From: Doryteuthis pealeii
Taxonomy: Eukaryota > Mollusca > Cephalopoda > Myopsida > Loliginidae
Reading direction: 5' to 3'
Assembly (NCBI GenBank): GCA_023376005.1
Contig: CM042179.1
Coordinates: forward strand, 16,151,648-16,215,647
Length of the DNA stretch: 64,000 nt
Shown here: piece after piece, positions 8,989 through 20,488 of the stretch
Layout of the letters: every line of letters starts with the position of its first letter
Numbering within the stretch: position 1 is the stretch's first letter
Notes under the pieces: model-generated
The model's database searches: none
What the model saw: only the letters and a program-made list of their open reading frames with translations
What the model was told of the DNA's origin: nothing
Position numbers and translations under genes: made by a program

Positions 8989-9410
8989 ACTGAGGACATG
9001 ACTGTATTTGATGCATTCTGAATAATTTGAAGTGGGAGCAACTTTCTTTTAAAATAATATTTAACATGCTGAAGTTTATGCTGCAATCCGTTTCAGGAAT
9101 GTCTAGATAGGGAATAAATGAGTCATGCCATGCTTGCTGCAAAATGACATATCCATGGAACTCTAGTGATACAGAATCAACATTTCTGCATTCAGAAAAA
9201 CCTTACCAGTAAGGAATCCCAATGGGAAGTGGGGGGCTACATCTTTGTTTTTGTTTTTTTGGATGTTGAAGCCCCAAGATGAAGACTGAATACATGGAGT
9301 AGGTTTTGCCATTAAAACTGCACAGCCTCAAGATGTTATTTTAGATCATTCTTGTTCCAGCATTAGATGATATTATAGTAGCTTCACTTTCCCTGCAGAA
9401 AAATGCTTGA
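8989..9410. other. Unassigned sequence, no gene supported
   Basis: Balanced AT-rich sequence with no repeat I recognise. Confidence 0.4.
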
Positions 9411-9974
9411 AAAATGGGACCAGGTATCCAATAGGCACCCTAGCTGGGAGCTGTTTTGAAAAGAACACCTTTTGCTTTTCATCGTAAACTTCTGGTTGTG
9501 GTATGAGAGGCACATGGAAAATAAACTTTATACATTGTGTGATACCATTTCTGAACATCTTTTTATTTAACTAAACATAAAAAATATTTTGTAAATAAAA
9601 ACTATTTTCATTTGAATAAACATATCTGCATTTCTTTTCTGATTTAATAAAAACTATCTTAATATTTGTGTCTTTAATATAAAAACGTGTCTTTTGTTTA
9701 AAGTTTTATAATTAAAAAAAAAATTCATATTGAATTAACAACATGAAATAACTATTTTTTTTTTAAATTGAAAACTATTCTAGTATAAAAACATGCCTTT
9801 GGGTTGTAAATATACATGAAGAAACTTTTTAAAAATCTTACAGTGAAATTCTAATGCAAAAAAAAATCGGCTTTTGTTTGTAGACAAACAACTGGGACTT
9901 TACAGTGAAAAGCAAACTGTTCTTTTCAAAACAGCTCCTAGCTGGGGTGCTTATTAGATACCTGGTCCCAAAAA
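9411..9974. mobile_element. Inverted-repeat element, about 72-bp arms
   Basis: The left arm 9411-9483 (AAATGGGACCAGGTATC ... GAGCTGTTTTGAAAAGAAC) is inverted at 9904-9974 (GTTCTTTTCAAAACAGCTC ... GATACCTGGTCCC). The interior of about 420 bp is AT-rich with no ORF. It resembles a non-autonomous DNA transposon, but I find no target duplication. Confidence 0.6.
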
Positions 9975-10318
9975 TGTAACAGGATCCATCTTTACCATAT
10001 GCAAATATGACTGACTTTATAAATGCCTTTTACACTTGTTTTCTTGCTTATTTGGATAACCTGGTAATCTCAGTTAAAGGTGAGCACTGTGCAAATTCAT
10101 CTCTGTGTTCCCAATCTGACTCAACAAATTTCTAATGAAATTATGCATTCTACCTCTTACTGTCTCCAGATACCTCACCACCATAAGTGCCTATGTTCTC
10201 ACTCACAGAGATTTGAATGGCATAGAGGAACAGGTCTATGAACATCCCATTGGGATAAACTCATTGTTGTAACTCGAGTATCAGAGTTAACAGAGAAATA
10301 ATAGGAAGAAACACAGCA
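9975..10318. other. Unassigned sequence
   Basis: No gene or repeat recognised. Confidence 0.4.
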
Positions 10319-10484
10319 AGTATTAAGGATAGGGAAAAAAGTTTACCAAGCAAAGATACAAGGGGAACAGAGTAATTAGCAATTGCTAGACTAAATTATG
10401 AGTAGTAAGGATTGCGAAAAAAAGGTTTACCAAACAAAGATACAAGGTGAACAGTCTAATTAGCAATTGCTTGGTTGAATTAAC
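10319..10484. repeat. Tandem duplication of an approximately 82-bp unit
   Basis: AAAAGTTTACCAAGCAAAG ... TAATTAGCAATTGCT occurs twice, at 10319-10399 and 10401-10484, with about 85 percent identity by eye. It lies just before the hammerhead-like motif at 10492. Confidence 0.75.
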
Positions 10485-10491
10485 AAGTCCC

Positions 10492-10535
10492 ATGTGATCT
10501 CGTTGTTTCTCTCTTCTGAGTTTTCATCAGACATT
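10492..10535 (-). ncRNA. Weak hammerhead-like fold 5
   Basis: On the minus strand: stem I ATGT (10534-10531) with ACAT (10495-10492), CTGATGA (10530-10524), a CTC/GAG stem II with unpaired As, GAAAC, and C10496 at the cleavage position. Stem III forms only one pair (A15.1-U16.1). The core letters are right but stems II and III are poor, so chance is a real alternative. Confidence 0.25.
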
Positions 10536-10871
10536 ATTTATAGGAAACACAGATGATTTCATTCTCATTATTTAGGTACTATATGACACTCATCATTCGA
10601 GGAGAATTCTATGCAGGAATAAACCACAATAGATAGGAAAGAATACTAGTGAGACACATAGTAAGGAATTTAAGCAACAATGTTTCTCAATAAATGTGTT
10701 GAATACAACGTGGGCAAAACAAAAACTTATTTAAGATGGCAGATAAGAATAAGATCATATGGATACACCCAATGTTAAACTTGTAACACTTGATTGACTT
10801 TGTCATTGTATGTAAATATGAAACCAAGTACATTTAGAAGACATAAACTATGAGAGATGGATATGACTAAA
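10536..10871. other. Unassigned sequence
   Basis: No gene or repeat recognised. Confidence 0.4.
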
Positions 10872-10879
10872 GAAAATTT

Positions 10880-11134
10880 GGACCATATTACCTTTAGGCA
10901 CCCCTTTTTGATCTAAATTAAGAAAGGACATGTTTTTCATTTACACCGTCAATATCCAGTTGTTTGTTAGGGGTTAGGGGTTAGGGTTAGAGCTTAGGGT
11001 TAGGGGTTATTTTTTTTTTTTAATTTTAAATCTAAAAATCGTCTGTTAAAACAACCGGATATTGCCGATGTAAATGAAAAACATCTCCTTTCTTAATCGA
11101 GATTATAAAGAGGTGCCTAAAGGTCATATTGTCC
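10880..11134. mobile_element. hAT-like MITE family T, copy 1, with telomere-like core
   Basis: Terminal inverted repeats begin GGACCATATTACCTTTAGG and end CCTAAAGGTCATATTGTCC. Flanks GAAAATTT (10872-10879) and AAAAATTT (11135-11142) are an 8-bp target duplication with one change. The interior has GGGTTA/GGGGTTA repeats at about 10969-11007. A second copy with a perfect 8-bp duplication is at 53153. 8-bp duplications are the hallmark of hAT transposases. There is no ORF. Confidence 0.85.
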
Positions 11135-11149
11135 AAAAATTTAGTATGG

Positions 11150-11740
11150 TCTACAAGTCCGGTATATGTTCAATGGGGTTTAAATCTGATCAGTCCTGAG
11201 GTCAATGGAAGACCTGGAAGTCACCTGAGTTCTTCTGGAACTTTCCATACACAAGATAATACATTCTATCACCAACAAGAATAGGACATCATAAAAGTAT
11301 GTAAATGTTCTTCAATAAAGTCTGTGTATGTCACACAGGTCAAGTTGAACATAAGTTTCACTTTAATATACATATTTACACAACATCTCTGCATGAGTAG
11401 GATGTAACACAAGGTCAATTTCTTAAGCAGGGTTTAACAGGTTTGAATTTAGAGTTTTCCTTCTCCTAGACTGGTTGTTTCACTAAATATTAAAGAGCCC
11501 AGTCTGCCTTAATATTTACCATAGAATTATGGAGAATAATTGGATTCATACCATTCCCAAGGATATTAGTACTATGTGAAATGCAAACAGCCTCATCCAG
11601 GAATTGAATTGGTCTCGTCTTGTCCATTTCTTAGTTCTTGTAAACTCCAAACAGAACACACTACCAGCTTGCACAATACCCTTTTGATAGAATGGATAAA
11701 TAACCTCATGCAGTTTCACCAGAACAGGACTTTGACAGTC
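11150..11740 (-). pseudogene. Tc1-like transposase relic, split by SINE B
   Basis: The minus strand shows DFIEEHLHTFM, then FQKNSGDFQVF and SDLNPIEHIP, the block holding the catalytic glutamate of Tc1-type transposases, at 11345-11150. An upstream piece at 11740-11631 resembles the fragment near 7735. SINE B copy 5 sits between them. Several stops show it is long dead. Confidence 0.65.
11373..11630 (-). mobile_element. SINE B copy 5
   Basis: The 3' end TATTTACACAACATCTCTGC opens on the left and the decayed head lies at the right (about 11600-11630). It is inserted in a Tc1-like relic. Confidence 0.8.
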
Positions 11741-11990
11741 CGCTGAAAAAAAAAAAACATGTGCTTGGTTGGCTGATGTCTACAAAACCACATAGGATAC
11801 CACTGTATATTATAGTGTTCAGATAAGTTTTCATAAGGAATTCTTATAGAAAAGACAAAGAACCACCACTACCTTGCTCATCTTGCTGGCAGGATATGTC
11901 AATAGTTTCATATTGTCTTCTCCATATATATCACTAAAATGCTGATATCCTTGTTTATCAATGGCTACAAGACTCCATGGAATGTGATAT
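11741..11990. other. Possible remaining Tc1-related sequence
   Basis: An A run of 12 near 11747 and no confident match; it may belong to the neighbouring transposon. Confidence 0.3.
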
Positions 11991-12250
11991 CACCAGAGGT
12001 CCCATTCTTGTATCACCTGTGGGTACCTGTAGTTTTCATATTTTCCTAGTATATATTTATCAACCCCTCTGCATGAGTAGGATTTGATACAAGGTCAATT
12101 TTTTAAACAGAGTTTAACATCACCAGTGGTCCCATTCTTGCATCACCTGTGGGTACCTATAGTTTTCAAATGTTCCTAGTATGCATTTACCAACCCCTTC
12201 CGCATGAGCAGGATGTAAGACAAGGTCAATTTCTTAAGCAGAGTTTCACA
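11991..12250. repeat. 130-bp tandem duplication including a SINE B end
   Basis: CACCAGAGGTCCCATTCTTG at 11991 and CACCAGTGGTCCCATTCTTG at 12121 start two copies exactly 130 bp apart. Each continues through the CCTAGTAT flank into the 3' end of a SINE B. The first copy stops at AGTTTAACA; the second carries on into full SINE B copy 7. Confidence 0.85.
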
Positions 12251-12525
12251 GGTTTGAATTCAGAGTTTTCTTTCTCCTAGACTGGTTACCTAGCCAAGGT
12301 TAAAGAGCCCAGTCCGCTACTATTTACCCATAGCTAGAGAGAGAGTAGTTAGATGCATACCTTTCCCAAGGGTATTAGTGCTATGTGAAATGCAAACAGC
12401 ATTTGAACTTGGATCGATGAATCCATTTCCTATGACTTTAACCATTACACCATGCACCTCCTAGTATACTATATATTTAAAAACTACAGGTACCCACAGG
12501 TGATACAAGAATGAAACCACTGGTG
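12121..12525. mobile_element. Foldback element with SINE B in its loop
   Basis: The left arm 12121-12178 (CACCAGTGGTCCCATTCTTG ... TATAGTTTTCAAAT) is inverted at about 12470-12525 (ATTTAAAAACTACAGG ... AAACCACTGGTG). SINE B copy 7 occupies the middle, flanked by CCTAGTAT on both sides, a likely target duplication. Without the SINE the element would be a hairpin of roughly 125 bp. Confidence 0.75.
12186..12468 (-). mobile_element. SINE B copy 7, full length with target duplication
   Basis: Complete minus-strand copy from ACCAACCCCTTCCGCATG (3' end) to ACCATTACACCATGCACCTC (head). CCTAGTAT flanks both ends, giving an 8-bp direct repeat. Confidence 0.85.
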
Positions 12526-12528
12526 CTA

Positions 12529-13472
12529 TTGCATTTCTTATTAGTGTTGCTCAAGAAAAACCTAGTTGTTACTAATTTTTTCTGGTCCTGACAATCATCC
12601 CATAGTCACTGTTAAATCTTGTTGGTATTCAATGGCTGCTATAGCTACACTACTTCATCATTACCAATTCATATCACATGTACATCATCTAGTTGAATTT
12701 ATTTCTATAAGTGTGCAAGGGCAAAAATCATCCAATATACTGTTGTCTATTTTGTTTTTGATAAAAAAGGAAAAGGAAGTCATTGCCTGAAAGTTGCATC
12801 CACAAAATTCAGAAGACACAATGTAGTAGATTCTAATCTGTGACCCCCAAAAAACTGTACACAGTGAAATCTTGATAAACCATAATGGACAATGAGACTA
12901 ACTTGGCAGCCTAGTAATTAATAGTACATAAAAAAACTTTAACCAAATTCTTAATCATTATTATTGTCAGAGTATTCAGCACTTTACCATCTCGAAGAAT
13001 CTCACTTTGAAATAAGAGATATTTTGGGACTTATAAATTCCCAGAGGTAAGCAAGTTATTTCGGATGAAAGAGGATGAGAACAACAATTGAAGATAAAGA
13101 AACATATATTCAAAGGGTACAAAAATGTTGCAGACTTGTAGCGTTTGCTAGCCAGACTTATCATCCTGAGGTTGAAGGTAATGGTAGCGCTGGATGAAAC
13201 CACTTGCTGGTTGACAAGGTAAAGGGAGCACTTGAAAAATGCATCTCGCCTGTTGAATACCCAAACGATAAGTGACTTTCGTCAAGGAATTTAATTTTGG
13301 TGCCAATATTGTATATTGGCGATCTGCCCTCTGGTGCCAGGGGCAAATAATTTAACTATAATTTTTCTGATAGAAACTCTACCAATATTTTGTGGTTTTT
13401 CATTGTACAGAGTGTTTAACATATTCAACATATTTGACCTGCAGATTGATGAGAGTTTTAATTCAGAATTAT
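12529..13472. other. Unassigned sequence, possibly single copy
   Basis: Less AT-biased than its surroundings near 13130-13340, including GTAGCGTTTGCTAGCC. Only short ORFs with no recognisable domain. Confidence 0.35.
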
Positions 13473-13729
13473 GTATTTACCAATTCCTCCAAACAAGTTT
13501 AATAAGTTTGATTTAAGAGTTTTCCTTCTCTAGACCGGTTGTCATATCAAGGTTAAAGAGCCCAGTCTGCTTTACTATTTTACCCATAGCTGGAGGGAGA
13601 ATAGTTGAATGCATATATTTCCCAAGGGTGTTAGCGCTATATGAAATGCTACCATCCTTGTCTAGGATTTGAACTTGTGTCCTTGTGTCCATTTCCTATG
13701 ATGATAACCATTACACCATGGGCATTTCC
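13473..13729 (-). mobile_element. SINE B copy 8
   Basis: The 3' end is TATTTACCAATTCCTCC; the head is ATAACCATTACACCATGGGC. The body has the AAAGAGCCCAGTCTGC and CATAGCTGGAGGGAG blocks. Confidence 0.85.
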
Positions 13730-13750
13730 ATTAAATTGAATTCCAAATTA

Positions 13751-13948
13751 TCCTCCTAGACTGGTTACCAAACAAGGCTAGAGAGCCCAATCTGTCCTAC
13801 TATTTTAGGTATAACTGTGAGAAAGATAGATTCAAGACTGTTATAAGAACATTATTACTAAATGAATGTAAACAGCCTTAGCTGTAGTTTGAACTACACT
13901 TGTCAGTTCTATTTTCCATTTACTGGTAATTGTTATGCCACCTGCACA
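13751..13948 (-). mobile_element. SINE B copy 9, 3'-truncated and old
   Basis: Starts at TCCTCCTAGACTGGTTACC, lacking the tail, and ends near TTATGCCACCTGCAC. More diverged than copy 8, its immediate neighbour in the same orientation. Confidence 0.65.
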
Positions 13949-13965
13949 TCTGTTAACATTTTCAT

Positions 13966-14047
13966 GAATTGAGAAAATCATTACAACTTCTTTTTTGAAT
14001 TATTAATTAATGATTCAAAAAAGAAGTTGTAATGATTTTCTCAATTC
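13966..14047. repeat. Perfect palindrome, 35-bp arms
   Basis: Arms 13966-14000 and 14013-14047 are exact inverted copies (GAATTGAGAAAATCATTAC ... GTAATGATTTTCTCAATTC) around a 12-base loop. The lack of mismatches points to a recent event or strong correction. Confidence 0.95.
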
Positions 14048-14516
14048 ATATTTGTGTACACAGAGCAGATGTTATATTAATAAGAGGTATTGATTTTGTG
14101 TTTAGCTGGGTGTTCACATAATATTAAGATATTTAGAAATATCATTCTTCTTTCAGTTTCTTTAGTTTTTTTAAAAACAATTTTGGATGTTTATCCAGAA
14201 ATAACCCAACCATGAAAATTTCCATTAAATCTGCAATAATTTACAAAAAAATTATACAGAAATTATAAGTATTATATTCACCAATAAGTTTCAGTCATTT
14301 CTTTCATTTTTTTAATGAAAAAAGTCTCAAAATTACAAATTTTCCATTGACCATAAGTTAGCATCTTCTTAGTGGTTGGGGGAAGGAAAGACTAAAGAAA
14401 TATGTCTAATAGTCGATTTGAAGCTAATTGAAGACATAATTTGGGAATTTAACTATTCAGTAAAAAAAGATGGATGGTGAATGTAAGTTTTATCTTTCTA
14501 TATAAGTTTTATGTAA
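14048..14516. other. AT-rich spacer, nothing recognised
   Basis: No gene or repeat seen. Confidence 0.4.
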
Positions 14517-14805
14517 AAGCGTGGTGTAATGGTTAAAGTCATGAGAAATGGACTTGTCACCCAGAGTTCAATTCCTGGACGTGGAAATTGCATTTTCACT
14601 TAGCACTAATACCTTTGGGAAAGGTATGAATCCTACTCTCCCTCCAGCTAAATAGTTGGACAGACTGGGCTCTTTAACCTTGGTTAGGCAACCAGTCTAG
14701 GGGAAGGAAAACTCTGAATTCAAACCTGTTAAATTTCGCTTAACAAATTGACCTTGTGTCACATCCTGCTCGTGTGGAGGGGTTGGGTAAATATATACAT
14801 ATATA
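14517..14805 (+). mobile_element. SINE B copy 10, full length
   Basis: The head GCGTGGTGTAATGGTTAAAG and box B GAGTTCAATTCCTGG are well kept. The tail GGGGTTGGGTAAATATATAC leads into a short TA-rich end. Confidence 0.9.
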
Positions 14806-15551
14806 AGTTTTGTACATTAGTGAAGAATTAACAAAAGTTTTCATGGATGAGCTATTCTGCACAATTACCAAATTTTGTATTCACAATTGAGATTTTTATT
14901 AGAAATCATTTCTCATTTTATCTAAATCAGGAGAAAAAAATCCCCACACCAAATAAAACCGGAAAGAACATTAAAAAAATTCAAGAAATTGAACCTTTCT
15001 TTTAGGCTTGAGAAATGCAAATTCACAAAATCCAGTCCCAGAATAGACCATCCTTCCGGGCAACACATGCTCCTAATGTTTAAAAAGAATAAGAAGGGTC
15101 CGTCATCTGAAGTGCTCCCATTAGGGGAAATGTCGAGGGGACATTTTTGTCTCTACTTCCGGGAGGCTAACTTTCAACAGTTCTCCCCTCCACCACCACC
15201 ACCACTACCGTAAACGACCATGTGTCACATCCTATTATCGTGTGTATGTAAGGGGGGGGGGTAAATCCATTTGCTTTTTTTATCAGATTCTTTATCTTAA
15301 AATTCTGCTGCCGAAAACACATTAGAATTTAACAAGATGTTTTAGTGTTTGTTTTTTGTCTTGCTTTTCTTTCTTTCTTTTTTTTCTTTCTTAATCATTT
15401 ACATGTTTACATTTATTTTTAATTATTCACATGATTTTAAAAAATATATGCATAAAAGTAGTGTGTAGGGGGGTCCTAGAAGGTTAATCGGCCAACAAAC
15501 ACCCTCAGGTAACAAGGATCAGCAATTTCCCTTTCCCTGTCACATTTATTT

Positions 15552-15592
<41 letters not shown>

Positions 15593-16828
15593 TTCGTTAC
15601 TACCTCCCATGGCACGGTCGAGTAGTTGTATGAAATTATAAGAGTAATTACTCGCTGAAATTATTTTTAACATCATACACGCGCATGCGAGTGCGCGCAC
15701 ACACACACACCATCCACCACAACAATCCCCGAAAAAGCAATCAAGTCATTCATTACATTTAAAATAAATGAATTGTACGACGAAAATTGTAAAAGATGGT
15801 TGCATTGTAATATATTTTAAATAATAATTTAAAAAATGCATGAAAATTGATTCCAAAACATAAAAAAGGGTTATCATAAAAAAAAAATTAAAAAAAGTGA
15901 CCACCGGGTTTATGTTTTTAAATTTTAAATTATCCACCACAACTTAAATTTTAATAACCCACCACAACTTTCTCTGGGGAATACTGTTGTTGTTTTCTGT
16001 TCATTTTATGAAACAAAATGCAAACCTCCAACTTATTAGGTAGTACAATCGATTTATGTGTGTGTAGATGTGGTGGGAAGTATCTATTATTATTTAGCAG
16101 GTTAAGTGGGACTGAATCAGAAGATTGAAATTCCTTAGTACCAAATAACAGCTTATGGCTTCCGTGACCTCACATCATATCTATGCCATAAAGAGGAGAG
16201 GACCTATGTAAAAAAAAAGAAAAAAAAGAAAGGGAAATAAGAGAGAGGTGAAAGATATTAAAGGAGAGAAGTTTGTGGCTATCTGGTAACAGCAACACCC
16301 TGCCCTGCCCTGGCCCTGCCAAAAGTACCAGCTAATTTTAGCTTACTTCACATATTTGTATGACATAGGCCTAGAAATGGATCTTCCCTTATTTTTTTCT
16401 TCTTTCTTTAGAGATCCTATTTTTCCAGTTTTTCTTTGGCAAATTGGCATCATGAAAGGCAGCCGATATTTTTTCTGTCATTCTCGTTGACATTAAACAC
16501 CGAATATTCTGAAAAGAAAATTTTTTTAAACCTTGAAAGAAATTTTTTAACTGACGTTTTTATTGGAGTTAGTCTTCATGGTCTAGCGCCAAATAAGGTC
16601 TTTTATAGATTTTAGAAGGTGCTATTTAGCATGTACTGGCGTTTTCTTGTCTTACTCTTCTCTTTCTTCTTTCTAAAAATAACTTTTCCCACTAATATAG
16701 CGTTAACTACTTTCGGTTGTATGGATTCCAGGGTTAGCGAAAAAAAAAATCCGGTGCTTGAAATGAAACTTAAAAAAAAAAAAATTAATAATAATAATGA
16801 ATTATTGAATGTGGCTTTTACCTTTTTT

Positions 16829-16867
<39 letters not shown>

Positions 16868-17675
16868 ATATCGTGATATTTACAATACAACACTTAACAG
16901 TAATTGATCAGTCGAAACGTGTTGCTTGTCAGTCAAAGAAACTGATGACAATTGTCCGAAGCAGAAAAAAATGGAATGTTTAATGAATGAATGAATGAAT
17001 GAATATTCTGTCTTTTAAAATTTAGAAGCATTTTTCAATTATATACAATTTTAATTTTACTATATTGAATTCGCCAAAAACTTTTTACATCAAAGACGAG
17101 CTTTAAAAAATGTTTCTTTGTTTTGTTTTGTTTTTGGTTTTTTGATTGACATTATTTTCAACGAAATTCCAATTATATGGAAAGTAGACTAAATGATTTA
17201 GTACCTTTGTTTTATCTACGATATAATTTTACATGCACGAAAAATAAGTTAAAGTTACTTATTCAAAATTAAGAAAACCGGAATACTTACAATACTGAGT
17301 TTATTTTATTTTTTAAACTTAAAAATTATCTGAGAATTTACCTAGTGTTGAAATACCGCCTGTGCGTATGTGTGTGAAAAGGAAATGGGGGAGGTGCGGT
17401 AAAGTTGAACAATTTTATGAATCCTAATGCCGTAATATTTTTATTTATTGTATAATTCTTCTTACATAGAAAATCATTACAAACTTTTTTTTCTTCTTTT
17501 TTTAATTAAATGAATAATTAAGTCAGGGTAAGGTGTGAAACATCTTATTTTTTGACATTAAAAAACTTTAAGATAGAAAAAGCAGAGATGTCAGAAAAAT
17601 TAAATTTCATACCTTATGGCTCTTACAAAATTAGCATGGGAGTCCTCTATTCATTCAGTAGTAAAAACTGAGATG

Positions 17676-17679
<4 letters not shown>
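14806..17679. other. SINE-free region with mixed simple sequence
   Basis: Contains a GC-richer patch at 15035-15215 with a 74-codon ORF of unknown nature, a (GA)n tract (15554-15590), a CA-rich patch near 15695, a CCCTG run near 16300, a T run at about 16815-16861 and (TGAA)n at 16981-17004. No exon could be recognised. Confidence 0.4.
15554..15590. repeat. (GA)n microsatellite
   Basis: About 18 GA units. Confidence 0.95.
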
Positions 17680-17764
<85 letters not shown>

Positions 17765-17765
17765 G
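17680..17765. repeat. Compound (TA)n(GA)n(G)n tract
   Basis: Two TA tracts, then nine GA units and a run of about seven G. Confidence 0.95.
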
Positions 17766-18351
17766 GGGGGTACATAATATATTAAGGACTGGCAAAAAAT
17801 TCAGCTTCTACGAGTTTTAAAAGCGAATTAAAAATAATTAAATCTATTATTTAAGGTCAAACTTTGTTTAAATCGATAAGTAGTAACATAATGACCATCA
17901 TTAAAAAAGAAAAATATTATTACAATATGCAATTTATTTTTAATACATTTTATACATTAAAAATTGTCCGAATTTCAACAAAAAGTTACATTGAATTTAT
18001 TTTGATTTATCGTGTTTAATAATGGCTTTAAAATATTTTTAAAATACTTATAAACATTTCTTTTTAGAAATAAGTAAAGCGTTACTTTAAATACATATTC
18101 ATTAAATGTTACTGAAATTTTTCACACTCGTTTTAACTTTTAACCAAGGAAAATCCTTTTTTTGTATGTAAAAAAATCAAAAATATATTTAGTTTCATTG
18201 AAAAAAAATTTGCATATTATTTACGTTTCGTGTATGGTATTCCATAATTACCATATTTTAAATTTTTTTGTGTTGTTTGATTGACGTAAAACCCCATATC
18301 AGAACCGCTAAAAAAATTTCCACGTACGGGAAAATGAGCACCCCTAAACAC
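17766..18351. other. AT-rich spacer
   Basis: Nothing recognised beyond high AT content. Confidence 0.4.
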
Positions 18352-18562
18352 TCAAAAAGTAAAGAACTTTTAAGAATTTTAAAAAAATCTGATAGATTGG
18401 TGTGTAAACGATAATAATCCATTGAAGGAAGGAAAAAAAAATTTGTAGCGTTTCCAATATTTACGACGGGGAACTCGAAAAATAAAGAACTTTTTAGAAT
18501 TTTTTTTTTTTTTTACAATCTGATAGATTGGTGTGCAATCGATAATAATCCATTGAAGGAAA
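18352..18562. repeat. Direct duplication of an approximately 80-bp segment
   Basis: The blocks AAAGAACTTTT, GATAGATTGGTGTG and GATAATAATCCATTGAAGG occur in the same order at 18352-18431 and 18474-18562. It is a local duplication about 125 bp apart, one copy having gained a T run. Confidence 0.85.
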
Positions 18563-19320
18563 AAAACAAAAATTAAAAACAAAAATTTTAGATGGGGTTC
18601 CAGATAGTCCTGTCCGGCCAGACATGACAAGAGTTTGGAATTGCAATTTTTTTTTATTTTAGTTAAAAAAAAATGTTAATTTAAAGATAAAAAGTGAGAA
18701 AACATCAATTAGAATTTGAATATTTTTAATTAAAAAGGAATAATTGAATTAAAAATAGTAATAATGAAATGAACTTACCTTAACTTATTAGATATTGAAT
18801 CTTTCGGTTAAATTACTAACACAAACAATAACTCTCCTGAATAGAGAGGAAGATATTTTATGTTTTTAAAACATAAAACATTGTTTTATGTATTTGGTCT
18901 TCCATACAATTATTGGTCTAACATTATGGTTTTTTATTTAAAATCAATTCAATTGTTTTAAAATATGTGGCTCTTGATATTAAGTTTAAAATGTTATATT
19001 TTTAGTTTCTAGAAATAAATATCTATTTAATGCAAACCTTACTTTATACTCACGAAGTAATAAGTTTTGAAGAAAAATTCTATTTTCGCAGAAAAAATAT
19101 CGATATATAATTTTTTTTTTTTTTTAATAAGATAATAGTCAATTAAATAATTATGGAAATGAGTAAAAAAGAAATCTCCTAAAAAAATTATTTTATATTT
19201 TTTTTTACATTTTATTTTTCGATTTTCGGTACTTATTTTCTCATAGAAGCTCCACCGTAAAAAATTTTTTTTGTTTCTATTCATAACTTCGGTCTTTTAT
19301 CTCTTTATTTATACTGTAAT
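18563..19320. other. AT-rich spacer
   Basis: No gene or repeat recognised; a T run lies near 19111. Confidence 0.4.
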
Positions 19321-19560
19321 TAGTATCAAGTTAGGACCAACTTGAAGCAATGTTACGCCCCCAATATAAGGGGGGTCAAAATTAAGTGACCTGAAAAAAA
19401 TGAGAAAGTTTTAAAATAAAATGAATAATGCATTATAAAGATCATTCATTGATACATAAACACTGAAAATTTAATAAAAATCCGATAATTCCCTGATTTT
19501 TGGTAAATTATTTTCTGTAGGGGGGCTAAAGTCATTTTGTCAAAAACGAATTTTAGCCTC
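19321..19560. repeat. Half copy related to the foldback MITE at 32914
   Basis: AAGTGACCTGAAAAAAATG, then TGCATTATA, ATTCATTGATACATAAACA and CCGATAATTCCCTGATTTTT follow the same order as one arm of the 32914-33345 element. The ends are not resolved. Confidence 0.5.
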
Positions 19561-19573
19561 TGTTTGCTAGTCC

Positions 19574-19578
<5 letters not shown>

Positions 19579-19628
<50 letters not shown>

Positions 19629-19685
19629 ATATAATATATATATAATATATATATATTGATATATATATAATATATATGATATATA
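19579..19685. repeat. (TA)n tract, interrupted
   Basis: TA repeat with several TTGATATAATATA interruptions, next to the LINE tail at 19686. Confidence 0.95.
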
Positions 19686-20113
19686 TCATCATCATCATGT
19701 TGCGCAATTAGCACGGATATCCATAATAATCTGTCGCCAACTTTCCCTATCATTCATTGTCCCAGGGAGGTCTTCTGTGCAGCATCCAGCATCCTCGCAT
19801 AGTTGGTCAATGTAGGTCCTTGGTGGGCGGCCCTCATTAGCATGTCCATGTGCTGGCTTACACAGGTGAACGTCGCTTATGAACTCGTCCTTGCTTCTCT
19901 AGCATTCCAGCATGCCTTGTCCGTCTCAATCTGATGGTTTGTGAGATAGGGGACAGGTGGCCATACAGCTGACCCTTGTGGGTGCTGTTTCCACGACTTG
20001 TTTAAGACCGCACGCAGCATTCTTGTGCAGCTCCACTCTAGCTTATTCTCAAACGCCTCGTTTAGGGTCCAAGTGGTGCAGCCATACAGCAGTACTGATA
20101 TAACCACAGCTTG

Positions 20114-20116
<3 letters not shown>
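19681..20116 (-). pseudogene. RTE-like LINE 3' end, copy 3
   Basis: The minus strand reads VVISVLLYGCTTWTLNEAF, then MLRAVLNKSWKQHPQG and NHQIETDKACWNAREA: the conserved region following the RT domain of a widespread LINE ORF2, on to the C-terminus and a (CAT)n tail at the left. The open part spans about 76 codons, then a stop and a frameshift. GC content is higher than its surroundings, as the family's coding sequence requires. 5' truncated. Confidence 0.75.

Positions 20117-20168
<52 letters not shown>
20117..20168. repeat. (TA)n microsatellite
   Basis: About 26 TA units at the truncated 5' end of the LINE fragment. Confidence 0.95.
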
Positions 20169-20171
<3 letters not shown>

Positions 20172-20290
20172 TCACTTTAATTTTGATTTTTACTCTTCAA
20201 CATATTTTTTCACGCTTCTATGACAACCAAAATTTTTTTCCCAACATCCATCACATACACACATATATATATATTAAAAGGTCTGCTAGT

Positions 20291-20323
<33 letters not shown>

Positions 20324-20488
20324 TCGTTGTACATTTCTCACCTGCGTCAATAGTGTCTGTTGAACACAGATATAAAAAAAATTCTAACAATTATTACCAA
20401 AGTAGAAAGGCAAAAAGACCAACCTAACTTTCAAGATTAGTGAAAAATAAACCTTCACAATTTCTGAGTTTAACCTTCTTTTTAACAT
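20169..20488. other. AT-rich spacer with a T run
   Basis: A T run of about 32 bases at 20291-20322; nothing else recognised. Confidence 0.45.

Noticed and set aside
10969..11007. Chromosome end or interstitial telomere fusion
   Set aside because: The GGGTTA runs are short, imperfect and recur in the same place in a second MITE copy.
16942..16970. Hammerhead-like core at CTGATGA 16942
   Set aside because: The second core strand reads CCGAAGC and no stem I partner follows.
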